DNA of 64,000 nucleotides from [Zimmermannella] bifida NBRC 103089 (GTDB taxonomy: Bacteria; Actinomycetota; Actinomycetes; Actinomycetales; Microbacteriaceae): contig NZ_BCSP01000004.1 of the NCBI RefSeq assembly GCF_001570925.1, forward strand, positions 62,001 to 126,000. The letters run 5' to 3'. The position numbers were made by a program, and so were the translations under genes. The notes beneath the pieces were generated by a model. The model was not told where the DNA came from, did not search any database, and saw only the letters and a program-made list of their open reading frames with translations. Positions 8,107 to 16,411 of this stretch are shown one piece after another; within the stretch, counting starts at the first letter, position 1; the number at the start of each line of letters is the position of its first letter.

Positions 8107-9354
8107 CTAGGCGTCCTGGATGTCTGCAGGCGCTTCGCTCGCGGTCTTGCCCCACGAGTCGAGCAGCTGCTTAGTGTTGTGGATGGTCGCCTTGATGTAG
8201 CTCTCAGCGCCCGAGCCGTCTGCACCGAGCGAGTCGGTGTACAGACCGTCCTCGCCAGAATAAACCTTGATTCCTGCTTCGTTGGCGAGAGCTTCGGTAG
8301 TTGCCGGGTCGAGCTGCGTCTCGGTGAAGATGGCCGGAACCTTGTGTTCCTTGATCTTGGCAACGAGTTCGTCGAGTTCGGCGGCCGAAGGTTCAGCGTT
8401 GTCGTCCCAGCTCGGCATGACCGAACCAACGAAGGTGATGTGGTACTCCTCGTTGTAGTAGCCGAGAGCGTCGTGACCGGTGGCGACCACGCGCTGCTCC
8501 TCGGGTACTGCCTTGATGTTCTCGGCAATCCAGCCGTCAAGTGATTCGAGCTTGGCGATGTAGGCCTTGCTGTTTTCGTCGTACTTGCTGGCGTTGTCCT
8601 TGTCGGCTTCCGACAGGCCCTTCGATACGTTTTCGACCATCGTTACTGCGCCGTCAGGCGAGGTCCAGATGTGTGGGTTGGGACCGTCGTGGCTGTGGTC
8701 GTGACCGTCGTGGCCTTCCTCTGCGCCGTGGTCGTGACCGTCGTGGCCTTCCTCTGCGCCGTGGTCGTGGCCCTCGTGGCCCTTTTCAGCGCCGTGGTCG
8801 TGCTCTTCCGTGGTTGCAGCAGCGATCTTCTGGTCTTCAGCAGCGCCAGCGGCGTGGTCGTGACCTTCGTGGCCTTCTTCGGTGCCATGGTCGTGACCTT
8901 CTTCGGTGGCGCCGTCGGTGGCTGCACCGTGGTCGTGACCCTCGTGGCCTTCTTCGCCACCGTGGCCGTGGTCATCGTGAATCGACTCTGGGTCAAAGCC
9001 TTCCGAGGCGTCAATCTTGGTGCCCTTGAAGTCGGCCGAAGTCAGGGTTTCTTCGAGCCATGGCTCGAGTCCCATGCCGTTGTAGATCACGACATCGGCA
9101 GTGCGGAGGTCTTCGAGGTCGGCAGCGCTCGCTTCGAACGAGTGCACCGATTCGCCCGGTTCAAACAGGCTGACGATCTCTGCGTTCGTGCCTTCGGCGA
9201 CGTTCGTGGCGAAGTCGGTGAGCTGAGTCGTGGTCGTGACGATCTTGAAGCCGTCAGCAGCCGGGTCATTGCTTGCTGGCGAGCACGCAGCCAGGCTGCC
9301 AGCAACCAGAATTGCGGCGGCCGAGCCAAAAAGGACGCGTTTCGTTCCGCGCAT
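8107..9354 (-). CDS. znuA: Zinc ABC transporter substrate-binding lipoprotein with very His-rich loop
   Basis: A 415-residue protein with a lipoprotein signal peptide (hydrophobic core, then LAAC near residue 24) and a ZnuA-like two-lobe binding fold of the cluster A-I type. It captures zinc outside the membrane for the ABC-3 permeases. Between about residues 127 and 225 it carries a long Asp/Glu/Gly/His stretch of repeated GHEGHDHG and GHDGHDHG units. ZnuA proteins usually have a shorter His-rich loop, so this one is expanded. It is the first gene of the znuA-znuC-permease-permease-zur operon. Confidence 0.92.
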   Translation of the reverse strand: MRGTKRVLFGSAAAILVAGSLAACSPASNDPAADGFKIVTTTTQLTDFATNVAEGTNAEIVSLFEPGESVHSFEASAADLEDLRTADVVIYNGMGLEPWLEETLTSADFKGTKIDASEGFDPESIHDDHGHGGEEGHEGHDHGAATDGATEEGHDHGTEEGHEGHDHAAGAAEDQKIAAATTEEHDHGAEKGHEGHDHGAEEGHDGHDHGAEEGHDGHDHSHDGPNPHIWTSPDGAVTMVENVSKGLSEADKDNASKYDENSKAYIAKLESLDGWIAENIKAVPEEQRVVATGHDALGYYNEEYHITFVGSVMPSWDDNAEPSAAELDELVAKIKEHKVPAIFTETQLDPATTEALANEAGIKVYSGEDGLYTDSLGADGSGAESYIKATIHNTKQLLDSWGKTASEAPADIQDA

Positions 9355-9430
9355 TGTGAAGTCCCCTCTATGTCAGGGCAACGGTAAGCGGATGCTCGCC
9401 CGCCCTGACGTCGGCGAGGCATCCAACCAG

Positions 9431-9445
9431 GTAATGATAACGGTT
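9431..9445. promoter_or_regulatory. Candidate Zur operator upstream of znuA
   Basis: On the minus strand AACCGTTATCATTAC resembles one arm and the centre of actinobacterial Zur boxes (TGATAATGATTATCA-like). It lies about 77 bases upstream of the znuA start, in the likely promoter region. The dyad is imperfect, so this is a candidate only. Confidence 0.4.
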
Positions 9446-9572
9446 CTGCGGTTCAACATACGTTGCAAGCGAATAGTTGCCCAAATGTTCACTCTGAGCG
9501 CAGCCGTCATAGACCGGGCGTTGCAGCCATCTCAGCCAGGCATTTTCGGCCGGGATGCGGGGCCTCCGTGTC

Positions 9573-10667
9573 TTAGAGCAGTTCGTCGCGGCGCAGGTAG
9601 GGGTACCGTTCGATGGCCTGCCAGCAGGCGGCGAGCAGCGGGGTCACTGAGGCTTCTTCGCCGATGCTGATGCGGATGCCGTCGCCCGGGAACGGGCGGG
9701 CGATGATGCCGCCGGCTTGCAGAATGGCGTTAACGCCTTCGACCTGTTCGCGGCAGGGCAACCAAACGAAGTTTGCCTGCGATTCTGGCACCGGCCATCC
9801 CTGGTCGTAGAGCGCGCGTCGAATCTCATCGCGACGGGCAGTGATTTCGTTGACGCGGGCACGCACGGCATCACCGGCACGCATGACCGCGAGCGCTGCC
9901 GCCTGCGATGGTGCAGGGACAGCGAAGGGGATGGCGACAGTGTTGAATGCGGCCAGGATTGCCGGGTTGCCAAGCATGTAGCCGATGCGTAGGCCGGCCA
10001 GGCCGTAGGCCTTCGAGAACGTGCGCGCGACGACGAGGTTTGGGTGACGGTCGAGTACCCGAGCGGCGTTGAGCGCCTTCGGGTCGGTGACGAACTCGTG
10101 GTAGGCCTCGTCGGCGATGACGAGCACGTCTTCGGGGACGTTGTCCATGAACTGCTCGAACTCGCGGTGCCCGACTGCGGGGCCGGTCGGGTTGTTTGGC
10201 GTGCAGACGAGGATGCAGCGGGTGTGGCCGGTGATGGCCTCGGCCATGGCGTCGAGATCCATGCCGCCTTCGCGCGTGAGCGGCACCGTCACGCCGAGCG
10301 CGCCCGAGGGCACGAGCATGGCGGGGTACGCCTCAAAGCTGCGCCACGGGATGATGACTTCATCGCCCGGGCCTGCAGCGGTGGTGATCGCTTGCTGCAG
10401 GAGCGCGACCGAACCGGCGCCGACGAGTACGTGGTCGGACTCGAGGCCATAGTGTTCACCGAGTGCTTCACGCACGGCGGTGCAGGATGCATCCGGGTAA
10501 CGGTTGTTGTCGATGACGTCACTTGCTGCCGCGACAACGTCGTCGAGCAGCGGGAACGGCAGCTCGTTTGAGGACAGTTTGAACGCATTCACGGGTGCAG
10601 GCTTGCCCTGCTTGTATGCGCGTTGCGCCATGATTTCTGGACGGAGCTGCACCGGTGACTCTGACAT
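9573..10667 (-). CDS. HisC-family aminotransferase (histidinol-phosphate or aromatic amino acid)
   Basis: A 364-residue fold-type I PLP aminotransferase. Visible motifs are SSNELPFPL (32-40), CTPNNPTGP (155-163), ADEAYHEF (185-192) and the Schiff-base lysine K219 in ARTFSKAYGLAGLRIGY. The family interconverts imidazole-acetol phosphate or aromatic 2-oxo acids with glutamate. No other histidine genes are nearby, which favours the aromatic (Pat/HisC2) role, but sequence alone does not settle this. It is a single-gene unit, divergent from the toxin-antitoxin pair. Confidence 0.85.
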   Translation of the reverse strand: MSESPVQLRPEIMAQRAYKQGKPAPVNAFKLSSNELPFPLLDDVVAAASDVIDNNRYPDASCTAVREALGEHYGLESDHVLVGAGSVALLQQAITTAAGPGDEVIIPWRSFEAYPAMLVPSGALGVTVPLTREGGMDLDAMAEAITGHTRCILVCTPNNPTGPAVGHREFEQFMDNVPEDVLVIADEAYHEFVTDPKALNAARVLDRHPNLVVARTFSKAYGLAGLRIGYMLGNPAILAAFNTVAIPFAVPAPSQAAALAVMRAGDAVRARVNEITARRDEIRRALYDQGWPVPESQANFVWLPCREQVEGVNAILQAGGIIARPFPGDGIRISIGEEASVTPLLAACWQAIERYPYLRRDELL

Positions 10668-10775
10668 GTCGCCAGTCTACGCATCCACCCCGAACTGCCC
10701 GCCGCCTCGCGCCCAGCGACGGTTCGTAATGGCAAAGTGATAGCATCAGTGCAATCATTGTGGGAGGTGACCGTG

Positions 10776-11009
10776 ATGTCGTCCATTGTTGTTCGCGGAC
10801 TTGATGAGTCAGTCAAGGCGCGTTTGGCGGCTCAGGCAAAGGAGCATGGCCGCTCCATGGAAGCTGAAGTCCGTGACATCCTGACGCGGGCGGCGACCCG
10901 GCCGAACATTGGATTGGCGCTCCTGCGTGCCGGGCAGTCGGTGGGTGGAGTTGAGGATCTGCCGATTCCGGAGCGTTCTGATCGTGCTCGCACGGTGGAT
11001 TTCTCGTGA
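10776..11009 (+). CDS. FitA/VapB-type ribbon-helix-helix antitoxin
   Basis: A 77-residue protein starting MSSIVVRGLDESVKARL, a typical FitA-like ribbon-helix-helix N-terminus, with EVRDILTRA in the second helix. The C-terminal part (LPIPERSDRARTVDFS) would bind and block the toxin. The frame is open further upstream, but the ATG at 10776 has GGGAGG 8 bases before it. Its stop overlaps the toxin start by 4 bases. Antitoxins of this type also repress their own promoter. Confidence 0.85.
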   Translation: MSSIVVRGLDESVKARLAAQAKEHGRSMEAEVRDILTRAATRPNIGLALLRAGQSVGGVEDLPIPERSDRARTVDFS

Positions 11010-11443
11010 TCGTTCTCGATACGAATGTCGTTTCTGAGGTGCTCAGGCCTCGCCCGGATGCCAACGTTGTGAACTGGCTGGAATCGATCACTGATGACGT
11101 CGCTATCACGGCAATCACCCTGGCTGAACTCTTAGCGGGGCTGCGTCGCTTGCCGGACGGCAAACGAAAGTCCGAGCTCTCGGCTCAGGTAGAAACCGCC
11201 TTGCGACCGTATCGCGATACCGGAGCAATTCTTGCGTTTGATGCCCTAGCGGCTCCGCACTATGCCGACATCCTGGCTGAGCGCCAAGCAATAGGCCTCC
11301 CGATCTCGACCGGAGATGCGCAAATCGCGGCGATTTGTCGCGCCCGAGGAGCAGTTTGTGCGACACGCAACACCAAGGACTTCCGCAGCACTGGTATCAC
11401 CTTGATTGACCCATGGGTGGGCGCATCGCCCTCCGCTTCTTGA
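11006..11443 (+). CDS. FitB/VapC-type PIN-domain toxin (predicted RNase)
   Basis: A 145-residue PIN domain protein with the acidic residues of the active site: D5 in VLDTNVVSE, a Glu in LAELLAGL, and Asp residues in AFDALAA and ISTGDAQIA. PIN toxins cleave RNA with Mg2+ and are neutralised by the partner encoded immediately upstream. All key acidic residues appear intact. The pair sits alone between unrelated housekeeping genes with no mobile element visible. Target RNA unknown. Confidence 0.87.
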   Translation: MIVLDTNVVSEVLRPRPDANVVNWLESITDDVAITAITLAELLAGLRRLPDGKRKSELSAQVETALRPYRDTGAILAFDALAAPHYADILAERQAIGLPISTGDAQIAAICRARGAVCATRNTKDFRSTGITLIDPWVGASPSAS

Positions 11444-11606
11444 CGAACACCGTGTACCAGCATTCGCTGCATCGAACGCCCCTGGCCGTAACGCGGCCAA
11501 GTTCCGGGTAGACGTCTGGCGTTGAGGTGCTCCTGCATCGAGCTTCGTCCCCCAGGCCAGCTCCGTTGCACGGGGGCCACTCAGCGGCAATTGCGACAAT
11601 GGGGCA

Positions 11607-12029
11607 ATGCGATTCATTGGTTCTTTGGTCTTCAATGCTGTTGCGCTCTGGCTCACAACGATGATCCTTTCGGGCGGCTTGACGGTTACGGCCTACGAGA
11701 ACACTGACTTGGCGTATGTCCTCACGCTGGTGCTCCTCGGCGGTGTGTGGGGACTGGTGAACTCGGTAATCGGCAAGGTCGTCAAGTTCGTCTCGCTGCC
11801 GCTGTACTGCCTGACGCTCGGACTCTTCGCGCTCATCGTCAACGGATTCCTCTTCTGGCTGGTGAGCTGGGTCAGCGAATTGCTTGGCTACGGCCTATCC
11901 ATCAAGAACTTCTGGTGGGCAATCGGTGGCGCGATTCTGATGGGTCTGTTCTCGTCCATCCTGAACGGCCTGTTCAATAGCAGCCGCAAGGACCGCAAGT
12001 CGAGTAACCGCGAATCTGCTCGCGACTAA
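11607..12029 (+). CDS. Phage-holin-family-4-like small membrane protein
   Basis: A 140-residue protein with four hydrophobic segments (starting MRFIGSLVFNAVALWLT) and a basic Ser/Arg/Lys-rich C-terminal tail. The pattern matches the widespread bacterial family annotated as phage holin family 4, which is chromosomal and not evidence of prophage. Function is unknown. It converges on the hydrolase gene with only 15 bases between stops. Confidence 0.75.
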   Translation: MRFIGSLVFNAVALWLTTMILSGGLTVTAYENTDLAYVLTLVLLGGVWGLVNSVIGKVVKFVSLPLYCLTLGLFALIVNGFLFWLVSWVSELLGYGLSIKNFWWAIGGAILMGLFSSILNGLFNSSRKDRKSSNRESARD

Positions 12030-12044
12030 CACCCGGGGCTTCCG

Positions 12045-13439
12045 CTACTGTTCACGCGTGAATCGGTAGTCGGTGGTTGCTACGGCGGTGGCGCCAGCCA
12101 CCGGTGCGAGAATTTGGCTGCGCTGTTCGACTGATTTCTCGTCGGTAAGCGCGTCGTACTGTGCGGCCGTTTCTTGGTACGCCGCCAGTTCGTGCGGCCC
12201 GAGCACCCCAGCCTCGGCCGGCACACCCTCGGGGAACGGATTGCGGCGAATCACCGATACCTCTCCCGCGGCCGGCGCCACCCATCCCTGCAAACCGGTG
12301 ATGAGGTCGCCGTCGTGCTCGAGCTGCGCAACCGGCACCTGCCCGCCAATCTCATTGCCGTGAATCGGCGTCCCCGCGGTGACCACCGCACGGGTATCCC
12401 ACTCCCCCGAGGCCGCAAGCTGCGTAATCAGCAGTGCGCCCTGCGAGTACCCCGAGAACACGACCTCATCGCCTGGCTCAATACCCGCATCCTGCATGGC
12501 CTCACGCAACGCCGCGAGCGATTGCGCATCCATGTTGCCGTAGGCGGCGAGGTTCGAGAGGTTGTCCATGCCGGATTCCCCACCAAACTCGGTGGTGGAG
12601 GTGCCCGCGACCGAGACGGTGTAGACCGTGCTGCCATCGGCACGCACGTACTCGGTGATGGTCGCGTGCGGCCCGTTTTCGTCGGTGCTGGGGATGGATG
12701 CGGCCAGGTCGGCGACAGATTCGGGCGCTTTGGCCGTTTGGTCACGCGGCACTGCCTTAACCGCCATCGGCGCCGCCCCCACGGCCACACCAGCAAACCC
12801 GGCAATGGCGGCAGCGTGCTCCCGCGGTACCTGACCATCGCCGAGTGTCGGCACTGGGCCGAGACCGTTCATGATCTCGTCACCGGCAGACACGAGACCG
12901 CGTAGCAACATCACCGTGTCGGGAGTTGCCAAGACGTGCGCGTTGTCGACGAGCGTGCTGAGACCCTCCAACGGGTTAGGCAGCACGCCGGCTTCCGTCA
13001 GCGCCCACGACGTCACGCCAACGCCCGCGATTACGGCGAGGCCACCCGGCGAGCCCAGCAGTGCCACAGCCGATCCCATGGCGACGGTAGCGAGCTGTCG
13101 CAGCCCATTCACCGCAATACCAATGAGCGTGTCCGACACCGATGCCACCAGTTGCACGACCGTTTGATCGGCCAGCTCATACCACTGCTGTGCCTGGATC
13201 AAGTGATCGGAAACCATGCCGGCAAGGCCCGCCATCCCGGGCAACCCCAACGTCAGCACATCGGCTTGCAGGGAAATCGCATCAAACATGAACGCCACGG
13301 GCGTGTGCTCGGCACCCGAGGGATACCAGTTCTCGCACGAAATTCGTGCGTGCACCGTTTCGAGCTGCGTCGCAATCGCACGAAGGTGTTCGCTCGCGGT
13401 ATCGAAGTGGGCCGTCTCGACTCGAATCTGTCCGTGCAT
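12045..13439 (-). CDS. Putative alpha/beta hydrolase with WXG100-like helical N-terminus
   Basis: I place the start at the ATG at 13439, overlapping the upstream stop by one base (TAATG), giving 464 residues. The N-terminal 130 residues look helical (HFDTASEHLRAIATQLETVHARI), as in WXG100/ESX-type or LXG modules. Hydrophobic Ala/Gly-rich segments follow (about 130-180 and 235-255), then a C-terminal hydrolase-like domain with VFSGYSQGALL, a GxSxG nucleophile elbow, and a plausible VTAGTPIHGNEIGG segment after it. No Sec signal is seen. This layout resembles type VII secretion-associated lipases or toxins, but no secretion machinery is present here. Function is inference. Confidence 0.6.
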   Translation of the reverse strand: MHGQIRVETAHFDTASEHLRAIATQLETVHARISCENWYPSGAEHTPVAFMFDAISLQADVLTLGLPGMAGLAGMVSDHLIQAQQWYELADQTVVQLVASVSDTLIGIAVNGLRQLATVAMGSAVALLGSPGGLAVIAGVGVTSWALTEAGVLPNPLEGLSTLVDNAHVLATPDTVMLLRGLVSAGDEIMNGLGPVPTLGDGQVPREHAAAIAGFAGVAVGAAPMAVKAVPRDQTAKAPESVADLAASIPSTDENGPHATITEYVRADGSTVYTVSVAGTSTTEFGGESGMDNLSNLAAYGNMDAQSLAALREAMQDAGIEPGDEVVFSGYSQGALLITQLAASGEWDTRAVVTAGTPIHGNEIGGQVPVAQLEHDGDLITGLQGWVAPAAGEVSVIRRNPFPEGVPAEAGVLGPHELAAYQETAAQYDALTDEKSVEQRSQILAPVAGATAVATTDYRFTREQ

Positions 13440-13774
13440 TAGAACGCCTCCGCAACCGTGATCTGACCGTTGAGCATCGGAACCGTGAGGTCGAGTTGCC
13501 CCGCAATGGCGTGCATCCCGCAACAGGCAGCCTCGATCATGCCGCGCAGGGTCGATCGGGTCAGGTCATAACTCAGCCGCGCCAGCGATTGCCACTCGGA
13601 AATCTCGGCCTGGTCAACAGCGGGCAAGAGTGCTTCTTCGACGACGGCGGCACATTCGCGCAGCAGCGCAGCCAACCGCTCAGCTTCATCCCGAACCTGA
13701 CGAATCAGGGTCTCGTCGAGCATGGCACCAAAATCGGGCAGGGAAAGATTGATGAATTGGGTGGCGGGTTGCAT
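13439..13774 (-). CDS. Small helical WXG100-like protein, partner of the hydrolase gene
   Basis: A 111-residue protein, MQPATQFINLSLPDFGAMLD onward, predicted mostly helical, with an Ala/Leu/Glu-rich core and a SEWQSLAR motif where WXG proteins carry W-x-G; the Gly is replaced. The frame continues upstream, but the ATG at 13774 has AGAGGA 6 bases before it, while the upstream ATGs have no such site. It is translationally coupled to the hydrolase gene. It may be a chaperone or co-secreted partner. I do not recognise a named family. Confidence 0.5.
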   Translation of the reverse strand: MQPATQFINLSLPDFGAMLDETLIRQVRDEAERLAALLRECAAVVEEALLPAVDQAEISEWQSLARLSYDLTRSTLRGMIEAACCGMHAIAGQLDLTVPMLNGQITVAEAF

Positions 13775-13956
13775 CTTCGTCCTCTCAGCAGCGGGAGCCG
13801 GTGCCGAGATTGTGTCGAAGTTGGGGAGCATCTTGGCACTCATGGCGGTCAGCTGTGCATAACTCGTTTTCCACAGCTCGAGCTCGACAATCCGGCTGCA
13901 CTGCTGCCTGTCAACTCGGCCACCCACGCAATACCGAAGTGCGGCAGAATATGCCC

Positions 13957-14499
13957 ATGGGAAATTCGCAAGAAGACTCGATGTTTCGCGTCTGTTTTGT
14001 GTGCACCGGCAATATTTGTCGGTCACCGATGGCCGAAGCAATCAGTCGCAAGCTTGCGAAAGGCCTGGGCCTGCATAAGCTCATCTCGTTTACGTCAGCC
14101 GGCACCGGCGAATGGCACGTCGGCGAACAGGCCGATCCGCGCACGCTCGCCGCACTCAAGCGCGCCGGCTATTCCGCTGACGAGCACCGGGCCAAGCAAT
14201 TCGATCCCGAGTGGTTCTCGGATTTTGACCTGGTGTGCACCTTCGACCGCGGCCAATTGCGCATTCTGCGTTCTTGGGCCGAGACGGATGCGGAACGCAA
14301 TTTGCTGCGACCGCTGCTCTCGTTCGATCCTGCCAGTAGCGATCGCCAAGACGTCACGGATCCCTACTATGGAGATGACGCGCTCTTTGACACGGTCCGC
14401 GACCAGATCGAAGCGGCCTGTTTGCAATTGCTCAAACAGCTGACTCCCGCACTGCGGGCCGCCAGCGAGATCGACGCCACGACCGCGACCAAACCGTAG
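13957..14499 (+). CDS. Low-molecular-weight protein tyrosine phosphatase
   Basis: A protein of about 180 residues with the signature loop VCTGNICRSP (catalytic C16 and R22 counted from the chosen start) and the later DPYYGDD that supplies the general acid Asp. Such enzymes dephosphorylate tyrosine in signalling or polysaccharide export systems. The start is ambiguous: ATGs at 13951, 13957 and 13981 are all possible and none has a strong ribosome binding site. It is divergent from the WXG-like pair and 80 bases ahead of purB. Confidence 0.85.
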   Translation: MGNSQEDSMFRVCFVCTGNICRSPMAEAISRKLAKGLGLHKLISFTSAGTGEWHVGEQADPRTLAALKRAGYSADEHRAKQFDPEWFSDFDLVCTFDRGQLRILRSWAETDAERNLLRPLLSFDPASSDRQDVTDPYYGDDALFDTVRDQIEAACLQLLKQLTPALRAASEIDATTATKP

Positions 14500-14578
14500 C
14501 CCGGCGCCGACCGCACGGCCGCAATTCGCATCCGCCCACACCGCCACTACCTGCAACACCGCACCGAACGGAGAAGCC

Positions 14579-15961
14579 ATGAGCTCGCTGCCACCGCAGC
14601 TAATCAGCCCCCTCGACAACCGCTACTACCGCGTGGTTTCGTCGATCGGCGACCACCTCAGCGAGGCCGGACTCAACCGCGCCCGCGTCCAGGTCGAGAT
14701 CGAATGGTTGATCTTCCTGTGCGAACACAAGATGTTCGGCGCAGCGCCGATGACGACCCAGCAGCAGGAAGCCCTGCGCGCGGTGGTCACGAACTTTGAC
14801 CAGGCCGCCATCGATGAGATTGCCGAAATCGAGGCGCGTACCCGCCACGACGTGAAGGCTGTCGAATACTTCGTGCGTGCCCGCCTGCGCGAACTCGACC
14901 TCGCCGGCATCGAAGAGCTCACGCACTTCGCTTGCACCTCTGAGGACATCAACAACACTTCGTACGCGCTCACGATCCGCGCCGCCGTTGACGAGGTCTG
15001 GCTGCCCGCAGCCAAGGCCGTCGTTGCCGCCATCACCGAGCTCGCCGGTACGTACCGCGACCAGCCGATGCTTTCGCTGACGCACGGCCAGCCCGCCACG
15101 CCAACGACGCTCGGCAAGGAACTTGCCGTGGTCGCCCACCGCATGAACCGCATCCTGCGCCGCATCGAACAGCAGCCGTACCTCGGCAAGTGGGCCGGTG
15201 CCACCGGTAACTTCGCCGCGCATCTGGCCGCCAGCCCCGAAACCGACTGGGAGCAGCTCGCAACGGACTTCATGCAGGTACTCGGCCTCGAGTGGAACCC
15301 GCTGACGACGCAGATCGAGTCGCACGACTGGCAGGCAGAGCTGTACTCGGACATCTGCCACTTCAACCGCGTACTGCACAACTTCTGCACCGACGTCTGG
15401 ATGTACATTCAGCGCGGTATCTTCAAGCAGATCCCGCAGCCGGGCGCGACCGGTTCGTCCACGATGCCGCACAAAATCAACCCGATCCGCTTTGAGAACG
15501 CCGAGTCGAACCTCGAGCTTTCGTGTGCCGTGCTCGACTCGCTCGCCGCAACTCTGGTCACCTCGCGCATGCAGCGCGACCTTACCGACTCGTCGTCGCA
15601 GCGCAACATCGGCGTTGGCTTCGGCCACTCGGTGCTGGCACTCGACAACGTTCGCCGTGGTCTCGGCGAACTTGACGTCAACCCAGAACGCCTGGGAGCC
15701 GAACTCAACGAGAACTGGGAAGTCCTCGCCGAAGCGATCCAGACCGTGATTCGCGCCGAAAAGGTCGCCGGTCGCTCGTCGATCGAAGACCCCTACGCGG
15801 TGCTCAAAGACCTCACCCGCGGTCACCGCGTGGGCCGCGACGAGCTCATTGCATTCGTGGATGCACTTGAGATCGGCGACGAGGCAAAGGCACGTTTGCG
15901 TGCACTCACCCCGGAGACCTACATCGGCCGCAGCTCGCAGCTGGTTGACCGCCTGTCCTAA
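14579..15961 (+). CDS. purB: Adenylosuccinate lyase
   Basis: A 460-residue member of the fumarase/aspartase superfamily with the signature GSSTMPHKINPIR near residues 290-302 and the TSEDINNTSYAL substrate motif. It catalyses two steps of purine synthesis: SAICAR to AICAR plus fumarate, and adenylosuccinate to AMP plus fumarate. Length and motifs match PurB. The ribosome binding site ACGGAG precedes the ATG at 14579. A strong terminator follows the stop. Confidence 0.95.
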   Translation: MSSLPPQLISPLDNRYYRVVSSIGDHLSEAGLNRARVQVEIEWLIFLCEHKMFGAAPMTTQQQEALRAVVTNFDQAAIDEIAEIEARTRHDVKAVEYFVRARLRELDLAGIEELTHFACTSEDINNTSYALTIRAAVDEVWLPAAKAVVAAITELAGTYRDQPMLSLTHGQPATPTTLGKELAVVAHRMNRILRRIEQQPYLGKWAGATGNFAAHLAASPETDWEQLATDFMQVLGLEWNPLTTQIESHDWQAELYSDICHFNRVLHNFCTDVWMYIQRGIFKQIPQPGATGSSTMPHKINPIRFENAESNLELSCAVLDSLAATLVTSRMQRDLTDSSSQRNIGVGFGHSVLALDNVRRGLGELDVNPERLGAELNENWEVLAEAIQTVIRAEKVAGRSSIEDPYAVLKDLTRGHRVGRDELIAFVDALEIGDEAKARLRALTPETYIGRSSQLVDRLS

Positions 15962-15971
15962 TCACCACAAC

Positions 15972-16011
15972 AAGAATGGGCGCCTCCTCACTTGAGGGGG
16001 CGCCCATTCTT
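15972..16011. terminator. Terminator between convergent purB and membrane-protein genes
   Basis: An 18-bp inverted repeat (15972-15989 with 15994-16011, one wobble pair) with a 4-base loop: arms AAGAATGGGCGCC...GGCGCCCATTCTT. It could stop transcription from both sides. Confidence 0.8.
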
Positions 16012-16069
16012 CTTGGCAGGGTGTCAGCAGCAACGTGGCGGCCAAAACGCAACCGCCTACACGCAGTAA

Positions 16070-16411
16070 CTAGCTGTTATCGAGCTTCTCTGCATCCGGT
16101 ACCGCAACTTCACCGTCATAGGGGCGAAGCGCCGCACCGCGAGCGCCGGGCTCGTCGCTATCGTGCAGATCACGGTCGAGGTAGACCGGGACATCAGGAT
16201 TGGGCTTGTAGCTCAGCAGCAGCAGACCCAGAATCAGCAGCACGACAACAATGGTGATGCCGGCGAGAATCAGGCCGAGTTTGAAGTCCTTGAGCGTGAG
16301 CAACACGATCAAGAACACGAACGCACCGGAGCCACCGGCAACGCCGAGCACCTCAAATGGCTTCATCAGCGCGCGGCGCTGGGCGCGCAAGGCTTCCTTG
16401 TCGTCGCTCAT
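16070..16411 (-). CDS. Small two-helix membrane protein, unknown function
   Basis: 113 residues: a charged N-terminus (MSDDKEALRAQRR), two adjacent hydrophobic helices (about residues 21-40 and 46-66), then an acidic hydrophilic tail. I do not recognise a family. Its start overlaps the stop of the upstream six-helix protein by 4 bases, so the two are co-translated and may act together. Confidence 0.75.
   Translation of the reverse strand: MSDDKEALRAQRRALMKPFEVLGVAGGSGAFVFLIVLLTLKDFKLGLILAGITIVVVLLILGLLLLSYKPNPDVPVYLDRDLHDSDEPGARGAALRPYDGEVAVPDAEKLDNS

Noticed and set aside
10776-11443. FitAB pair as part of a genomic island
   Set aside because: No integrase, flanking repeats or compositional shift visible around it.
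11607-12029. Holin-like protein as a prophage remnant
   Set aside because: The family is widespread on bacterial chromosomes and no phage genes are nearby.
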